From contig NZ_CP084090.1 of assembly GCF_020217425.1 (NCBI RefSeq), positions 1,426,001 to 1,490,000 of the forward strand: a DNA stretch of 64,000 bases, read 5' to 3'. The position numbers and the translations under genes were made by a program. The stretch is from Halomicrobium urmianum (GTDB lineage Archaea > Halobacteriota > Halobacteria > Halobacteriales > Haloarculaceae). This document shows positions 53,490 through 61,155 of the stretch, in pieces; positions within the stretch are counted from its first letter, which is position 1; every line of letters begins with the position of its first letter. Under the pieces are notes generated by a model. That model did no database searches. It had not been told where the DNA came from and was given only the letters and a program-made list of their open reading frames with translations.

Positions 53490-53649
53490 TCTGCTCGAAC
53501 TGGTCGAGCAGGTCCTCCGTGGAGTCACCGGAGTCGTACTCGACCTCGCCGTGATACACCGTGCGGTCGTCGTCTTCGCTCAGCTCGACCTCGTTGTTCT
53601 TCCGCTCACGGCGTTCGTGTTCGTCTTCGTCGTATGCACCCATCGACAT
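53476..53649 (-). CDS. small acidic protein (DUF5786-like, 57 aa)
   Basis: 57 residues: MSMGAYDEDEHERRERKNNE, VELSEDDDRTVYHGEVEYDS, GDSTEDLLDQFEQIKSS. It matches, from memory, a widespread haloarchaeal small protein (DUF5786). Disordered, charged N-terminus and a C-terminal helix; no known role. ATG 53649 keeps the common MSMGAYD; ATG 53643 is an alternative. Confidence 0.8.
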   Translation of the reverse strand: MSMGAYDEDEHERRERKNNEVELSEDDDRTVYHGEVEYDSGDSTEDLLDQFEQIKSS

Positions 53650-53739
53650 TGGTAACCACACTCAACGTAGCGTGTTAGTGCCTATCAATGTAACGGTGAA
53701 TCGTACCGGTCTGTCACGACGGATTGCTCGTGGTCGGCC

Positions 53740-53820
53740 GTTCCGAGGCCTCGCGGCTCGCGGGTCGCTCCGTTCCCCCGCTCGCTCGATGTGAGGCCGC
53801 GAGCGAAGCGAGCGGCCTCA
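53740..53820. repeat. GC-rich palindromic repeat block
   Basis: Made of GAGGCCTCGCGGCTCGCGGG and a hairpin at 53793-53819 (stem GAGGCCGC / GCGGCCTC around GAGCGAAGCGA). The hairpin is the same, apart from one loop base, as that at 10481-10509. It lies between the DUF5786-like gene and the 53860 gene. Confidence 0.65.
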
Positions 53821-53859
53821 CGCCGCAACCCTCAAACCCACAGCCGGCTAACGGCGAGT

Positions 53860-54858
53860 GTGGCTGGGCCCCTTCGATTCCGACGTTCGCACGAGCATTG
53901 GACCCCTGAGCGGGTCCACGACGAGATATACCAGCCCCTCGACGCGAACCTGGGCGCCGAGACGGACTCCGCCTGGTTCGCCCCGCCGGACGACTACGAG
54001 GCCCGCCGGTTCGCGATGGACAACGGCGACACCGCGCTGTTCTGCTGGAGCGACGGCGGCGGCGACGCCTACTGGCTGGGCAACACCGAGACGCCCGAGA
54101 CGCTGTGGCGCACGGAGAAGTACACCTTCGACGAGACGACCTACCCGATCGCCCGGTGGGCCCAGCGGGAACTGCTGGCCCAGCTGGCGGTCGAGGACCC
54201 CTGGCTGGCCGAGTACGACCACGTCTCGTGGTTCTTCCTGCCCGTGTTCTTCTCCAAGGACGGCCGCGACTCGACCCGGAACTTCTTCCGGGAGCACGCC
54301 GCCGGCTTCCCCGACGCCGCCCGCGAGGACGGGCTGGCGTTCTACGAGGCGTTCCTCTCGACGGGCGTGCTGGACGACTACCGCTACACGATGGCGAGCA
54401 AGCTCGGCACCAGCGCCGGGGTCGACCTGACGCGCATGCAGGCGACGATGGGGGAGTTCAACGTCGCCAAGCTACTCGCGGACGCGGGCCACGACTTCGA
54501 GCCCGAGGTCGAGCTCGGCTCCGGGCATGCGCTGGACTTCCAGGTCGACGACGTCCTCGTCGAGGTGACTCGCCCCCAGCCGCCCCGGCGGCGGACGGTG
54601 AACTCGCCCATCGCAGCCGTCAAGGCCAGCGGCGACGCCAAGACCCGCGACCAGATCGCCGTCCACGGCAACGCCGTCCTCTTCGTCGACTGCACCTCCT
54701 TCCCCGACGACGAGTGGTACCGGATCCGCGGCGAGCGCCCCGACGTGGGCCACGAGCCCGCGGTGGTCTTCCGGACGCGCCCCTCCGGGCACACCGAGGG
54801 CTACGTCAAGGGCCGGCTCCCGCTGGACGTCGGTCGCGTCCTCGAACAGCCCGCCTGA
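53860..54858 (+). CDS. conserved haloarchaeal protein (DUF5784-like)
   Basis: 332 residues: VAGPLRFRRSHEHWTPERVH, VSWFFLPVFFSKDGRDSTRN, TGVLDDYRYTMASKLGTSAG, MGEFNVAKLLADAGHDFEPE. I recall a haloarchaeal family DUF5784 of this shape. The part FEPEVELGSGHALDFQVDDV, LVEVTRPQPP resembles a restriction-nuclease-like core (E...D-Q/E-V), so a nuclease relative is possible but unproven. The GTG at 53860 gives VAGPLRFRR; the open frame upstream is repeat sequence. Confidence 0.7.
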   Translation: MAGPLRFRRSHEHWTPERVHDEIYQPLDANLGAETDSAWFAPPDDYEARRFAMDNGDTALFCWSDGGGDAYWLGNTETPETLWRTEKYTFDETTYPIARWAQRELLAQLAVEDPWLAEYDHVSWFFLPVFFSKDGRDSTRNFFREHAAGFPDAAREDGLAFYEAFLSTGVLDDYRYTMASKLGTSAGVDLTRMQATMGEFNVAKLLADAGHDFEPEVELGSGHALDFQVDDVLVEVTRPQPPRRRTVNSPIAAVKASGDAKTRDQIAVHGNAVLFVDCTSFPDDEWYRIRGERPDVGHEPAVVFRTRPSGHTEGYVKGRLPLDVGRVLEQPA

Positions 54859-55159
54859 GGGCGATAGCCGGGCGTAAGCTCGCGTGATAGCGGCGGTCCG
54901 GCGGACGCCGTCCGAGTAACTGCGCTGCATTATCGCTCGCCGATGACAGTCGAACACCGCGCTGTCGGGGGCGTTAACAACGTAATCCGCGCTTATCCCT
55001 CACGTGGGTATCGTTCCGGAGCCGGCGGGTCCCGCCGTCGTCGGGCCCGGCTTTCGTCGACTCCCGTAACGACGGCTTTGCGCCGACGCGACTCGCGGCC
55101 GACAGACGCGTCGGGAATAGCGCCCGGCTACTGATAGCCGTAGCCCCCTAAGCCGCGCT
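54859..55159. other. gene-free gap
   Basis: 301 bases between two same-direction genes. I find no conserved frame or RNA. A short inverted pair CGGCTACTGATAGCCG (55123-55138) lies just before the ATP-grasp gene. A TATA-like TTATCCC sits near 54993. No repeat seen elsewhere in the window occurs here. Confidence 0.4.
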
Positions 55160-56368
55160 GTGTCCACCGACCGAGTGCTCGTCTGCAACGCCCACGCGGT
55201 CCACGGCCTGGTCGCGGTGCGCTCGCTGGGCCGGCGCGGGCTCGACGTCACCGCCGGGAGCAGGTTCCCCGTCTCCCCGGGGGCGCTCTCGCGGTACGCC
55301 GAGCGCAGGCTCACCTATCCCGACCCGGAGAGTAGGCCCGAGGCGTTCGTCCGCGCACTCGAACGCGAACTGGAGGAGCGGGACTACGACGCCCTCCTCC
55401 CGATCAACGAGGTCACCGTGGCGACGGTCGCGCGCCACCGCGACCGCATCGACCCCCTGGTGAGCGTCCCGTTCGACTGCTACGACCGCCTGCTCGTCGG
55501 GCTGGACAAGTGCCGGACGACGGCCGCCCTCCGGGCGCACGACGTCCCCCGCCCCGAGACGCTGCTGCCCGAGGAGGTCGACGCCGACGCGGTCGCCGAC
55601 CTCGGGTTCCCCGTCGTGCTGAAGCCCGCCCGGGGGAGCGGCCGCGACGGCGTGGCGGTCTGCGAGTCGCTGGCCGAGTTCGAGACGGAGCACTCCCGCA
55701 TCCGTGACGAGTACGGCCCGACGCTCGTCCAGGAGTACGTCCCCAACGGCGGCGAGGCCGGCGCGTACGCCCTCTACCACCCGGCCGGCGAGCGGGCGAC
55801 CCGGGTCGTCCAGCAGCGCATCCGGACGCGCCCGCCGGAGGGCGGGGTCAGCACCTACCGCGAGACGATCGCCGACCCCGAGGTCGACGCGGTGGCCGAC
55901 GACCTGCTGAGCGGGCTGGACTGGCACGGCGTCGCCATGGTGGAGTTCCGCCGCGACCCGCGAGACGGCGAGCCGAAGGTGCTCGAACTCAACCCCCGGC
56001 TGTGGGGGAGTCTGGCGCTGTCGACCTACGCCGGTGCCGACTTCCCGTACCTGCTGTACCAGCTGGCCGTCGGCGAGGAGATCGACCCCGACCCGGGCTA
56101 CACGGTCGGCGTCCGCGCCCGGTCGGCGTTCGCGGACCTCCTGCACGCCCTGGAGCGACCGGACCGGCTCCGCGCGTTCGCCGAGGTGCTGACGCCCGGC
56201 GACGCGCCCGAGCGGTTCGACGTCCTCGCGAGGGAGGACCCGCTCCCCGCCGCCGGCCAGGTCGGGTACTGGCTGACGGTCTACCTCCGGGAGGCGTCCT
56301 CCGACGGCGCCGTCCTCGAATCGTCGCCCGTCCCGGACGCGACCGTCCGCCGGCTGATCGAGCGCTGA
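55160..56368 (+). CDS. ATP-grasp domain ligase (carboxylate-amine ligase)
   Basis: 402 residues. N-terminal Rossmann-like part (VLVCNAHAVHGLVAVRSLGR), then the ATP-grasp fold: FPVVLKPARGSGRDGVAVCE (Lys and P-loop-like Gly), LVQEYVPNGGEAGAY, VAMVEFRRDPRDGEPKVLEL and NPRLWGSLALSTYAGADFPY (metal Glu/Asn). It forms an amide or thioester from a carboxylate and ATP. Haloarchaeal relatives often sit near glycan or cell-wall genes. GTG 55160 start, after AGCCGCGCT. Substrate unknown. Confidence 0.88.
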   Translation: MSTDRVLVCNAHAVHGLVAVRSLGRRGLDVTAGSRFPVSPGALSRYAERRLTYPDPESRPEAFVRALERELEERDYDALLPINEVTVATVARHRDRIDPLVSVPFDCYDRLLVGLDKCRTTAALRAHDVPRPETLLPEEVDADAVADLGFPVVLKPARGSGRDGVAVCESLAEFETEHSRIRDEYGPTLVQEYVPNGGEAGAYALYHPAGERATRVVQQRIRTRPPEGGVSTYRETIADPEVDAVADDLLSGLDWHGVAMVEFRRDPRDGEPKVLELNPRLWGSLALSTYAGADFPYLLYQLAVGEEIDPDPGYTVGVRARSAFADLLHALERPDRLRAFAEVLTPGDAPERFDVLAREDPLPAAGQVGYWLTVYLREASSDGAVLESSPVPDATVRRLIER

Positions 56369-56446
56369 AACGGCGTCCCGAGTCTGGGGTTCCCGGGCGC
56401 AGGTGCAGGGCGAACCGCTACCCGGGCGAGGGCCCATCGATCGACC

Positions 56447-56809
56447 ATGAGTAGCGATCCGTCCGGGCGGCGGTACCGACGCGAGGAATCGGAGCCCGAC
56501 CGCGAGGCGGCCGGAGAATCGAGCCGTGGCGCGGGAACGCCCGACTACGTCCCGTTCGGGTGGCCGAACCTCTTCGGTCGCGGCGCGCAGGACCGCGACG
56601 CCGAGCGCGCCGGGAGCTACGGCGACGAGGTCCCGTCGGCGACCAGCGAGGACGGGAGCGCGGTCCCCGAGGGGCTCGCCGCCGCCGCGGTCGTCGTCGG
56701 CGTCTTCCTGTTTCTCGTTCCGGAACCGGTCTCGTCGCTACTGGGCGCGGGGCTCGTCGCCGGCGGCGTGGCCGCCCTGCTCTGGGACGCGACCCGGGGC
56801 GGAAAATAG
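56447..56809 (+). CDS. hypothetical protein with C-terminal membrane helices (120 aa)
   Basis: 120 residues. The N-terminal 75 are polar and repetitive (SGRRYRREESEPDREAAGES), including FGWPNLFGRGAQDRD. Then two hydrophobic stretches, LAAAAVVVGVFLFLVPE and LLGAGLVAGGVAALLWD. Probably a membrane protein with a cytoplasmic disordered head. No family recognised. Confidence 0.65.
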   Translation: MSSDPSGRRYRREESEPDREAAGESSRGAGTPDYVPFGWPNLFGRGAQDRDAERAGSYGDEVPSATSEDGSAVPEGLAAAAVVVGVFLFLVPEPVSSLLGAGLVAGGVAALLWDATRGGK

Positions 56810-56828
56810 GGCGGACCCGACCGGGTCG

Positions 56829-56966
56829 TCAGTGACCGTCCGGGTCGGCGAGGACCGGCGGACCGATCCGGCCCAGCCGTCCGTGGATGATGCGGTCGAC
56901 GATCTCCTGCGGAGTCGGCGCCCGATCGTCGTTCTCGTCCCGTGGGAAGGTCGGGTACTCTGGCAT
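56829..56966 (-). CDS. possible small protein (45 aa)
   Basis: A 45-codon frame from ATG: MPEYPTFPRDENDDRAPTPQ, EIVDRIIHGRLGRIGPPVLA, DPDGH. A TATA-like CATATGATATCAC lies about 20-30 bases upstream (56985). It has a typical haloarchaeal acidic composition. No family recognised; convergent with the preceding gene. Confidence 0.45.
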   Translation of the reverse strand: MPEYPTFPRDENDDRAPTPQEIVDRIIHGRLGRIGPPVLADPDGH

Positions 56967-57059
56967 GGGAAACCCTCCCGTGATATCATATGGCACGGCA
57001 ACGGAAAACCGTTGGCCGACGGTCGACGCCCGCGCGCTGGGACCGCGCGGTCCGTCAGC

Positions 57060-57362
57060 TCAGGAGTCGCCCCGCTCGACGTGCGTCGCCTCGTAGACGC
57101 CCGCCATCTCCGTCTCGACGACCGTGGCCGTGATCTCCTCGCCCTCGCTGGCCACCGTCCCGGAGACAACGGTCACCGCCTCGATCGGTTCGCGCAGGAA
57201 GAACATGCGCAGCTTCTCGATCAGCGACGGCGCGCCCCCCTTCCGACAGACGAGGACGTACCGGTCGGTCGCCATCGTCTCGAGTTCCGGTTCGAGGTCG
57301 TACTCGTCGATGTCCTCCGGCGGGACGACGTGGACGACCTCGCCGACGAGCTGCTCGCTCAT
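57060..57362 (-). CDS. hypothetical protein (100 aa)
   Basis: 100 residues: GEVVHVVPPEDIDEYDLEPE, LETMATDRYVLVCRKGGAPS, LIEKLRMFFLREPIEAVTVV, SGTVASEGEEITATVVETEM. All-beta-like, no cysteine pair and no membrane segment. I do not recognise a family. It and the next two genes run in one direction and may form a hypothetical-protein cluster. Confidence 0.65.
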   Translation of the reverse strand: MSEQLVGEVVHVVPPEDIDEYDLEPELETMATDRYVLVCRKGGAPSLIEKLRMFFLREPIEAVTVVSGTVASEGEEITATVVETEMAGVYEATHVERGDS

Positions 57363-57421
57363 GGGCGTACCAGACCGTGCTGGCGGATGTGTCTTTCCCG
57401 GCGTCCGCGCCCGGACTCCGC

Positions 57422-57724
57422 TCACGGCCGGTCGCGCGCCGCCGCCACGTGCGCCCGCGCCTCGTCGGGCGTCATGCCCCGGACGCCGCAGGCACAGGAC
57501 AGCAGTTCCGGATCCGCCAGCTCGTCGACCTGCTCCGTGCGAGCGCGCTCCAGCTCGTCCGCGTCGGCGTCGTACTCGTAGTAGCACCGGTAGTTGACCT
57601 GCGCTACACCCTCGATCCGGTGGTCCTCGTCGGGGTCGGGGTTCCGGATGGCGTCCTCGTGCTCCGCCCGCATCTCCTCCTTCCACTGCTCCAGGGTCGC
57701 CTCCGGGTCGGTCTCGTCGGTCAC
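57422..57724 (-). CDS. hypothetical cysteine-containing protein (100 aa)
   Basis: 100 residues from GTG 57724: VTDETDPEATLEQWKEEMRA, NYRCYYEYDADADELERART, LLSCACGVRGMTPDEARAHV. Three or four cysteines (RCYY, SCACG) suggest a metal or redox site. No known family. It lies between two hypothetical genes of the same orientation. Confidence 0.6.
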   Translation of the reverse strand: MTDETDPEATLEQWKEEMRAEHEDAIRNPDPDEDHRIEGVAQVNYRCYYEYDADADELERARTEQVDELADPELLSCACGVRGMTPDEARAHVAAARDRP

Positions 57725-57797
57725 GGAGGCACTGGCCGCCGGCGAGTGAAAAAGCGCCGGGTCGGACTCGCCGTCTCGAGACGAGGCAGTCGTTCGG

Positions 57798-58637
57798 TTA
57801 CGTTTCCGGTTCGCCGTCGGTCGACTCGCCGTCTCCACCGTCCGCCTCGTTGCCCTCGTTCTCGACCTCGTCGTCCGTCGGTCCGCCGCCGAGCTCCTCG
57901 TCCTCGACCTCGTCGGAGTCGGGGTTGGCGACGGCGCCCTCGCCGTACCGCTCGGGGGCCTCCGGCGACGTCGGCTCTGGGTCGGTCCCCTCACTGGCCG
58001 GGAACGCCTGCTCGTCCTCCGGCTGGGACACCTTGCCGAGCTCGTCCGTCATGTCCGTCTCCGAGAGGCTGACCTCGACGTCGTCGTCCGTCCCCGGCGT
58101 CTCCTCGTCGGGGATGCGCGGGTCCTCGTCGTCGCCGCCGAGCGTCGGGCGCGCCTCGACCTCGTCTTCGCTCTGGTCCTCGTCGAACGCGACGTCCTCG
58201 ACTTCCCTGTCCACCACGCCCTCCGCTTTGGGCTCGCCAGTGGTCCCGCGGGGGTTCGTGTCGGGGCTCGTCATGTCCGTCGCCACGCGGTGGGCGTGGG
58301 CCTCGGCAGAGACCTCGTGATCCGCCTCGCCCTCGCCGCCGGAGGTACCGCGCTGGGAGTCACCGCCCGCCGTCGATCCGCCCGACCGCCGCTGTCGGAG
58401 GCCCAGGCCGACCAGCGTGCCGCCCAGCAGAGCCAGCAGCCCCGCTCGGAGACGACGCTGCGGGGCCCGCCTGATCGCGCGGGCGACCAGGAGACCGCCG
58501 ACGGCCGAAGCCGCGGTGCCGTCTTTCGTCCGCCGCGCCGCCGTCGAGAGGAGGCGTCGCGGTCGCGTCTGTCGGGGCTGTCTGCTGGTGTCGCGCGTCC
58601 GCTCGGAGTCGTCCGCGTCGGAGATCTGTGTAGACAT
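57798..58637 (-). CDS. acidic disordered protein with one hydrophobic segment
   Basis: 279 residues. A basic N-terminal region (RQPRQTRPRRLLSTAARRTK), a hydrophobic segment LRAGLLALLGGTLVGLGL, then about 180 acidic residues rich in Asp, Glu, Ser and Pro (EVEDVAFDEDQSEDEVEARP). Such proteins occur in haloarchaea and evolve fast. Membrane anchoring with a long acidic tail is the likely layout. Function unknown. Confidence 0.6.
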   Translation of the reverse strand: MSTQISDADDSERTRDTSRQPRQTRPRRLLSTAARRTKDGTAASAVGGLLVARAIRRAPQRRLRAGLLALLGGTLVGLGLRQRRSGGSTAGGDSQRGTSGGEGEADHEVSAEAHAHRVATDMTSPDTNPRGTTGEPKAEGVVDREVEDVAFDEDQSEDEVEARPTLGGDDEDPRIPDEETPGTDDDVEVSLSETDMTDELGKVSQPEDEQAFPASEGTDPEPTSPEAPERYGEGAVANPDSDEVEDEELGGGPTDDEVENEGNEADGGDGESTDGEPET

Positions 58638-59046
58638 GGTGTTGTGGGGACCGCGTTCGAACTGTCCGCAAGACTGTACGTTCCCCAGGCGATTGAATCC
58701 TCGCCCGTTCGGAAGCGGTTACTGCGCTACGGCAGCGGTAAGCAGGGCTTTAGCGGTGACTTTCGCCACTTGATGGCGGGGTTCGCCGTGATCCAGAGTG
58801 GGACTGGAACTGGCGTCAACCTCACTGGGAACGCAAGAGTGCGGCGCGACGAAACGCGCTGCTCGCAGTCGAAATCTGAGAAGAGCCTCGGCCGGGATTT
58901 GAACCACGCCGAGACGGTCCTGCTTGCCTCGCTTCGCTCGGCTGCGCGGGCTGCGACTCGTCTACTTCAAATCCCGCTGTCGGCGTCATTCGCCGATAGC
59001 GATCGCTCGGCGATGAAACGCCTCGCGGGAGTGAAATCGGCGAAGA
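58638..59046. other. gap with tRNA-Thr 3' trailer element
   Basis: 409 bases with no gene. 58884-58905 copies the 3' end of tRNA-Thr (21 of 22 bases identical to 59047-59068), 58966-58976 is an inverted copy of its T-arm (TTCAAATCCCG), and 58947-58958 is CGGGCTGCGACT. The rest (58638-58880) holds nothing I can name. Confidence 0.7.
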
Positions 59047-59118
59047 AGCCTAGGCCGGGATTTGAACCCGGGCTCTCGTCCTTACCAAGGACGCGCTTTA
59101 CCTCTAAGCTACCCAGGC
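59047..59118 (-). tRNA. tRNA-Thr (GGT anticodon)
   Basis: A 72-base cloverleaf on the minus strand. The acceptor stem pairs GCCTGGG with CCTAGGC (one G-U pair). The anticodon loop TTGGTAA gives GGT (59084-59086 on the plus strand). The T-arm reads CCGGGTTCAAATCCCGG. The discriminator base is T, as usual for archaeal tRNA-Thr. No intron. CCA is not encoded. Confidence 0.92.
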
Positions 59119-59186
59119 ACGCACTCGTTCGTAGCCGGGAATCCTCTTTAGGGCTTTCGATTCGAGAGCAGTCGTTCGGACTGTCG

Positions 59187-59270
59187 TATAGTAGAAATTG
59201 AACGCACTGACACACTCGAGGGGCACCCCGGGTGCCACTCGATGTGTAAATAGTTTCAATTTCTACTATA
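59187..59270. repeat. 84/85-bp hairpin element, copy D (inverted)
   Basis: Same element as copies A-C in the opposite orientation: it starts TATAGTAGAAATTGAACGC and ends TTTCAATTTCTACTATA. The TATA-ends are perfect inverted repeats of 16-17 bases. It lies between tRNA-Thr and the 59337 gene and carries no gene. Confidence 0.9.
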
Positions 59271-59336
59271 GCCGTGGTCCGATTCGACCGTCCGGCTACG
59301 GGCGGTCGTCTCGGTATCGAACGACAACAGTCCGCC

Positions 59337-60059
59337 TCAGTAGTCCGCCGACGTGGTGACCCCGTCGCTGGTCGAGGCCTCGTCGGCGACCAGCGCGGCG
59401 ACGGTCTCGCGGATCTCGTCGTCGGTCAGTCGCTCGACCGCAGGGAGGGGGTCAGCGTCGGCCGCGAGGTCGGCGGTGTACTCACGCAGACGCGTGGTCG
59501 AGCGGGCACCGCCGGCGGTCACGCCGGCGAGGGCGGCCAGTTCCAGCACGTCGGCCTCGAGGTTGCGGTCCAGCGAGGGATCGTCGGTCTCGCGGCGGAC
59601 GGTCTGGTCGGTACCGAAGGCGCGGACGACGCCGACGGCGGCGTCTGCGGCCTCGGTGCGGGCCAGCAGGTAGAAGCCCCGGGAGACGAGGATGTCGGCG
59701 ATCAGGATGTCGAGGTTGGCCTCGTCCCTGGCGTCGGATTCGTCGCCGAGGCCGCTCCAGGGATCCTCGTGGGCCAGCGATCGCGTCAGGCGGAGGCCCT
59801 CGTAGATCAGCTGGACGCCGGCGGCGCGGTCGGCGAGGCCGTCGGGGGCGTCCTCGCAAGGCCAGGCCGAGCCAGGGCTCGTCGAGCCACGCTCGACGGC
59901 GTCCTCGCAGACGGCGCGGGCGCTGACCAGCGCGTACACCCCGGGTGCCATCGACGCGGCGTCGATGCGAGCCTCGATGCGGTCGCGGAGACGAACCGGC
60001 TCGACGTCCTCGACCGCGGCCAGCGCGGCGCGCCGGACCGCAACGGCTTCCTCCATCAT
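59337..60059 (-). CDS. conserved haloarchaeal protein (DUF7114-like) with a 17-residue insert
   Basis: 240 residues, all helical: MMEEAVAVRRAALAAVEDVE, DLADRAAG-like region GVQLIYEGLRLTRSLAHEDP, LDILIADILVSRGFYLLART, DRNLEADVLELAALAG. It resembles, from memory, a polyprenyl-synthetase-like haloarchaeal family (DUF7114). A 51-bp in-frame insert (EDAVERGSTSPGSAWPC) sits at 59847-59909 between 12-base direct repeats. The start ATG 60059 avoids the repeat-coded N-terminal extension up to 60308. Confidence 0.65.
   Translation of the reverse strand: MMEEAVAVRRAALAAVEDVEPVRLRDRIEARIDAASMAPGVYALVSARAVCEDAVERGSTSPGSAWPCEDAPDGLADRAAGVQLIYEGLRLTRSLAHEDPWSGLGDESDARDEANLDILIADILVSRGFYLLARTEAADAAVGVVRAFGTDQTVRRETDDPSLDRNLEADVLELAALAGVTAGGARSTTRLREYTADLAADADPLPAVERLTDDEIRETVAALVADEASTSDGVTTSADY
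59847..59909. repeat. 51-bp in-frame insert flanked by 12-bp direct repeats
   Basis: GGCGTCCTCGCA occurs at 59847-59858 and 59898-59909, spaced exactly 51 bases. The DNA between resembles the units in the histidine kinase at 35751-35900 (AGGGCTCGTCGAGCC and CTCGACGGCGTCCTCG). Deleting 51 bases leaves a continuous protein. Confidence 0.7.
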
Positions 60060-60164
60060 CCGAGCGTTAACGACCCGGAAGGCAAAGACCTTTGGAAACG
60101 GCCGGCAGCGGCCCGGTCGACATTGAGTCGAGGGAACAGGGGCCGCGTCGCCGTGGGCGCTCTG

Positions 60165-60275
60165 TCCGAGATTCTCCCCTTCGGTCGCGGCTCGCCGCTC
60201 ACGGCTCGCGTGTCGCTCACTCCGTTCGCTCCCGCTCGCTCTGGCCGAGGTCGCTCCCTTCGGTCGCGACCTCGT
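60165..60275. repeat. GC-rich palindromic repeat block
   Basis: Made of CGGCTCGCGTGTCGCTCAC-type words and a hairpin at 60247-60273 (GAGGTCGC / GCGACCTC arms). It fills most of the divergent region between the 59337 and 60320 genes. Related to the block at 37005-37115. Confidence 0.6.
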
Positions 60276-60319
60276 GAGAAGCGCAACGTTCGTCTCACTG
60301 GAGTGCACAGCGAGGGACG

Positions 60320-61021
60320 ATGGTCGACTGCGACTACTGTGACGCCGCCTTCGAGGACGAGGACACCTACCTCGCGCACCTCGCAGACGCCCACGAGGGC
60401 GAACTGAGCGCCATCGACCGACGCAGGGTCGAGGGCGTCGAGCGCGAGGAGTCCGGCGGCATTCCGACGGGGCCGGCGATCCTCGCCGTCGTGATCCTGG
60501 CCTCGCTGGCGCTGATGGTCTACGTGACGCTGATCATGGGCGGCGGTGGCGGCGGGAACGCCGACGCGTCGATTCCGGTTCAGGGCGACGCCGCGGTGAT
60601 CTCCCAAGTCGAGAACGAGTCGTTCAACCAGACCCGACACGTCTCGGGTGAGATCGACTACGACAGGATGCCGCCGACGGGCGGACTCCACCACGACGGC
60701 GAGGTGAGTGCCGGCTTCTACGAGGAGGAACAGCCGCTGGGCGACCTCGTTCACACGCTGGAGCACGGCGCGGTCGTGGTCTACTACGACCCCGCGGCGC
60801 TGAACCGGTCCGCCGAGCAGAGCCTGCGGGCGTTCGCGAACCGCCACACCGGCCGCTGGCGGAGCTTCGTCGCCGTACCGAACCCCGCCGAAAGTCCCGA
60901 CGCGACGTACGTCCTGGCCGCCTGGGGGCACCGGCTGGAGACGAACGAGTATGACAACGAGTCGGTCCGCCAGTTCGCCGGCGAGTACCTGGGTCGCGGA
61001 CCCGAGAATCCGGTCCGGTAG
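60320..61021 (+). CDS. DUF3105 domain protein with N-terminal zinc finger
   Basis: 233 residues. The start VDCDYCDAAFEDEDTYLAHL ADAH is a C2H2 finger. A membrane helix follows (PAILAVVILASLALMVYVTL), then an extracytoplasmic DUF3105 domain with PPTGGLHHDGEVSAGFY, DLVHTLEHGAVVVYYDP. The histidines (LHHDG, LEHG) may bind metal. Cytoplasmic finger plus outside domain suggests a membrane signalling or copper-related role; unproven. ATG 60320. Confidence 0.82.
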   Translation: MVDCDYCDAAFEDEDTYLAHLADAHEGELSAIDRRRVEGVEREESGGIPTGPAILAVVILASLALMVYVTLIMGGGGGGNADASIPVQGDAAVISQVENESFNQTRHVSGEIDYDRMPPTGGLHHDGEVSAGFYEEEQPLGDLVHTLEHGAVVVYYDPAALNRSAEQSLRAFANRHTGRWRSFVAVPNPAESPDATYVLAAWGHRLETNEYDNESVRQFAGEYLGRGPENPVR

Positions 61022-61155
61022 CCGCCGTTCTGGTATTTGCTACCCCGAAATCCCACCTTACGGTATGATACGGTATCAACTGGTATCAGATGGTGCTGGC
61101 GGAACAGGTCAGTGAGGGAAGTCCGTGAGCCGGCCCCGCAGTGGCCGTCGCCGCG

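Noticed and set aside
53791..53859. N-terminal extension of the DUF5784-like gene
   Set aside because: The extra codons read through a GC palindrome found elsewhere in the window; GTG 53860 begins the conserved part.
8682..59270. The four 84-85 bp repeats as a CRISPR array or its remnant
   Set aside because: The copies are 13-24 kb apart, in both orientations, much longer than CRISPR repeats, and no cas gene is present.
60060..60308. N-terminal extension of the 59337 gene
   Set aside because: It is encoded by a GC palindrome block and reads like other translated blocks (GSERSERHASRERRA); the conserved protein starts at MMEEAVAV.
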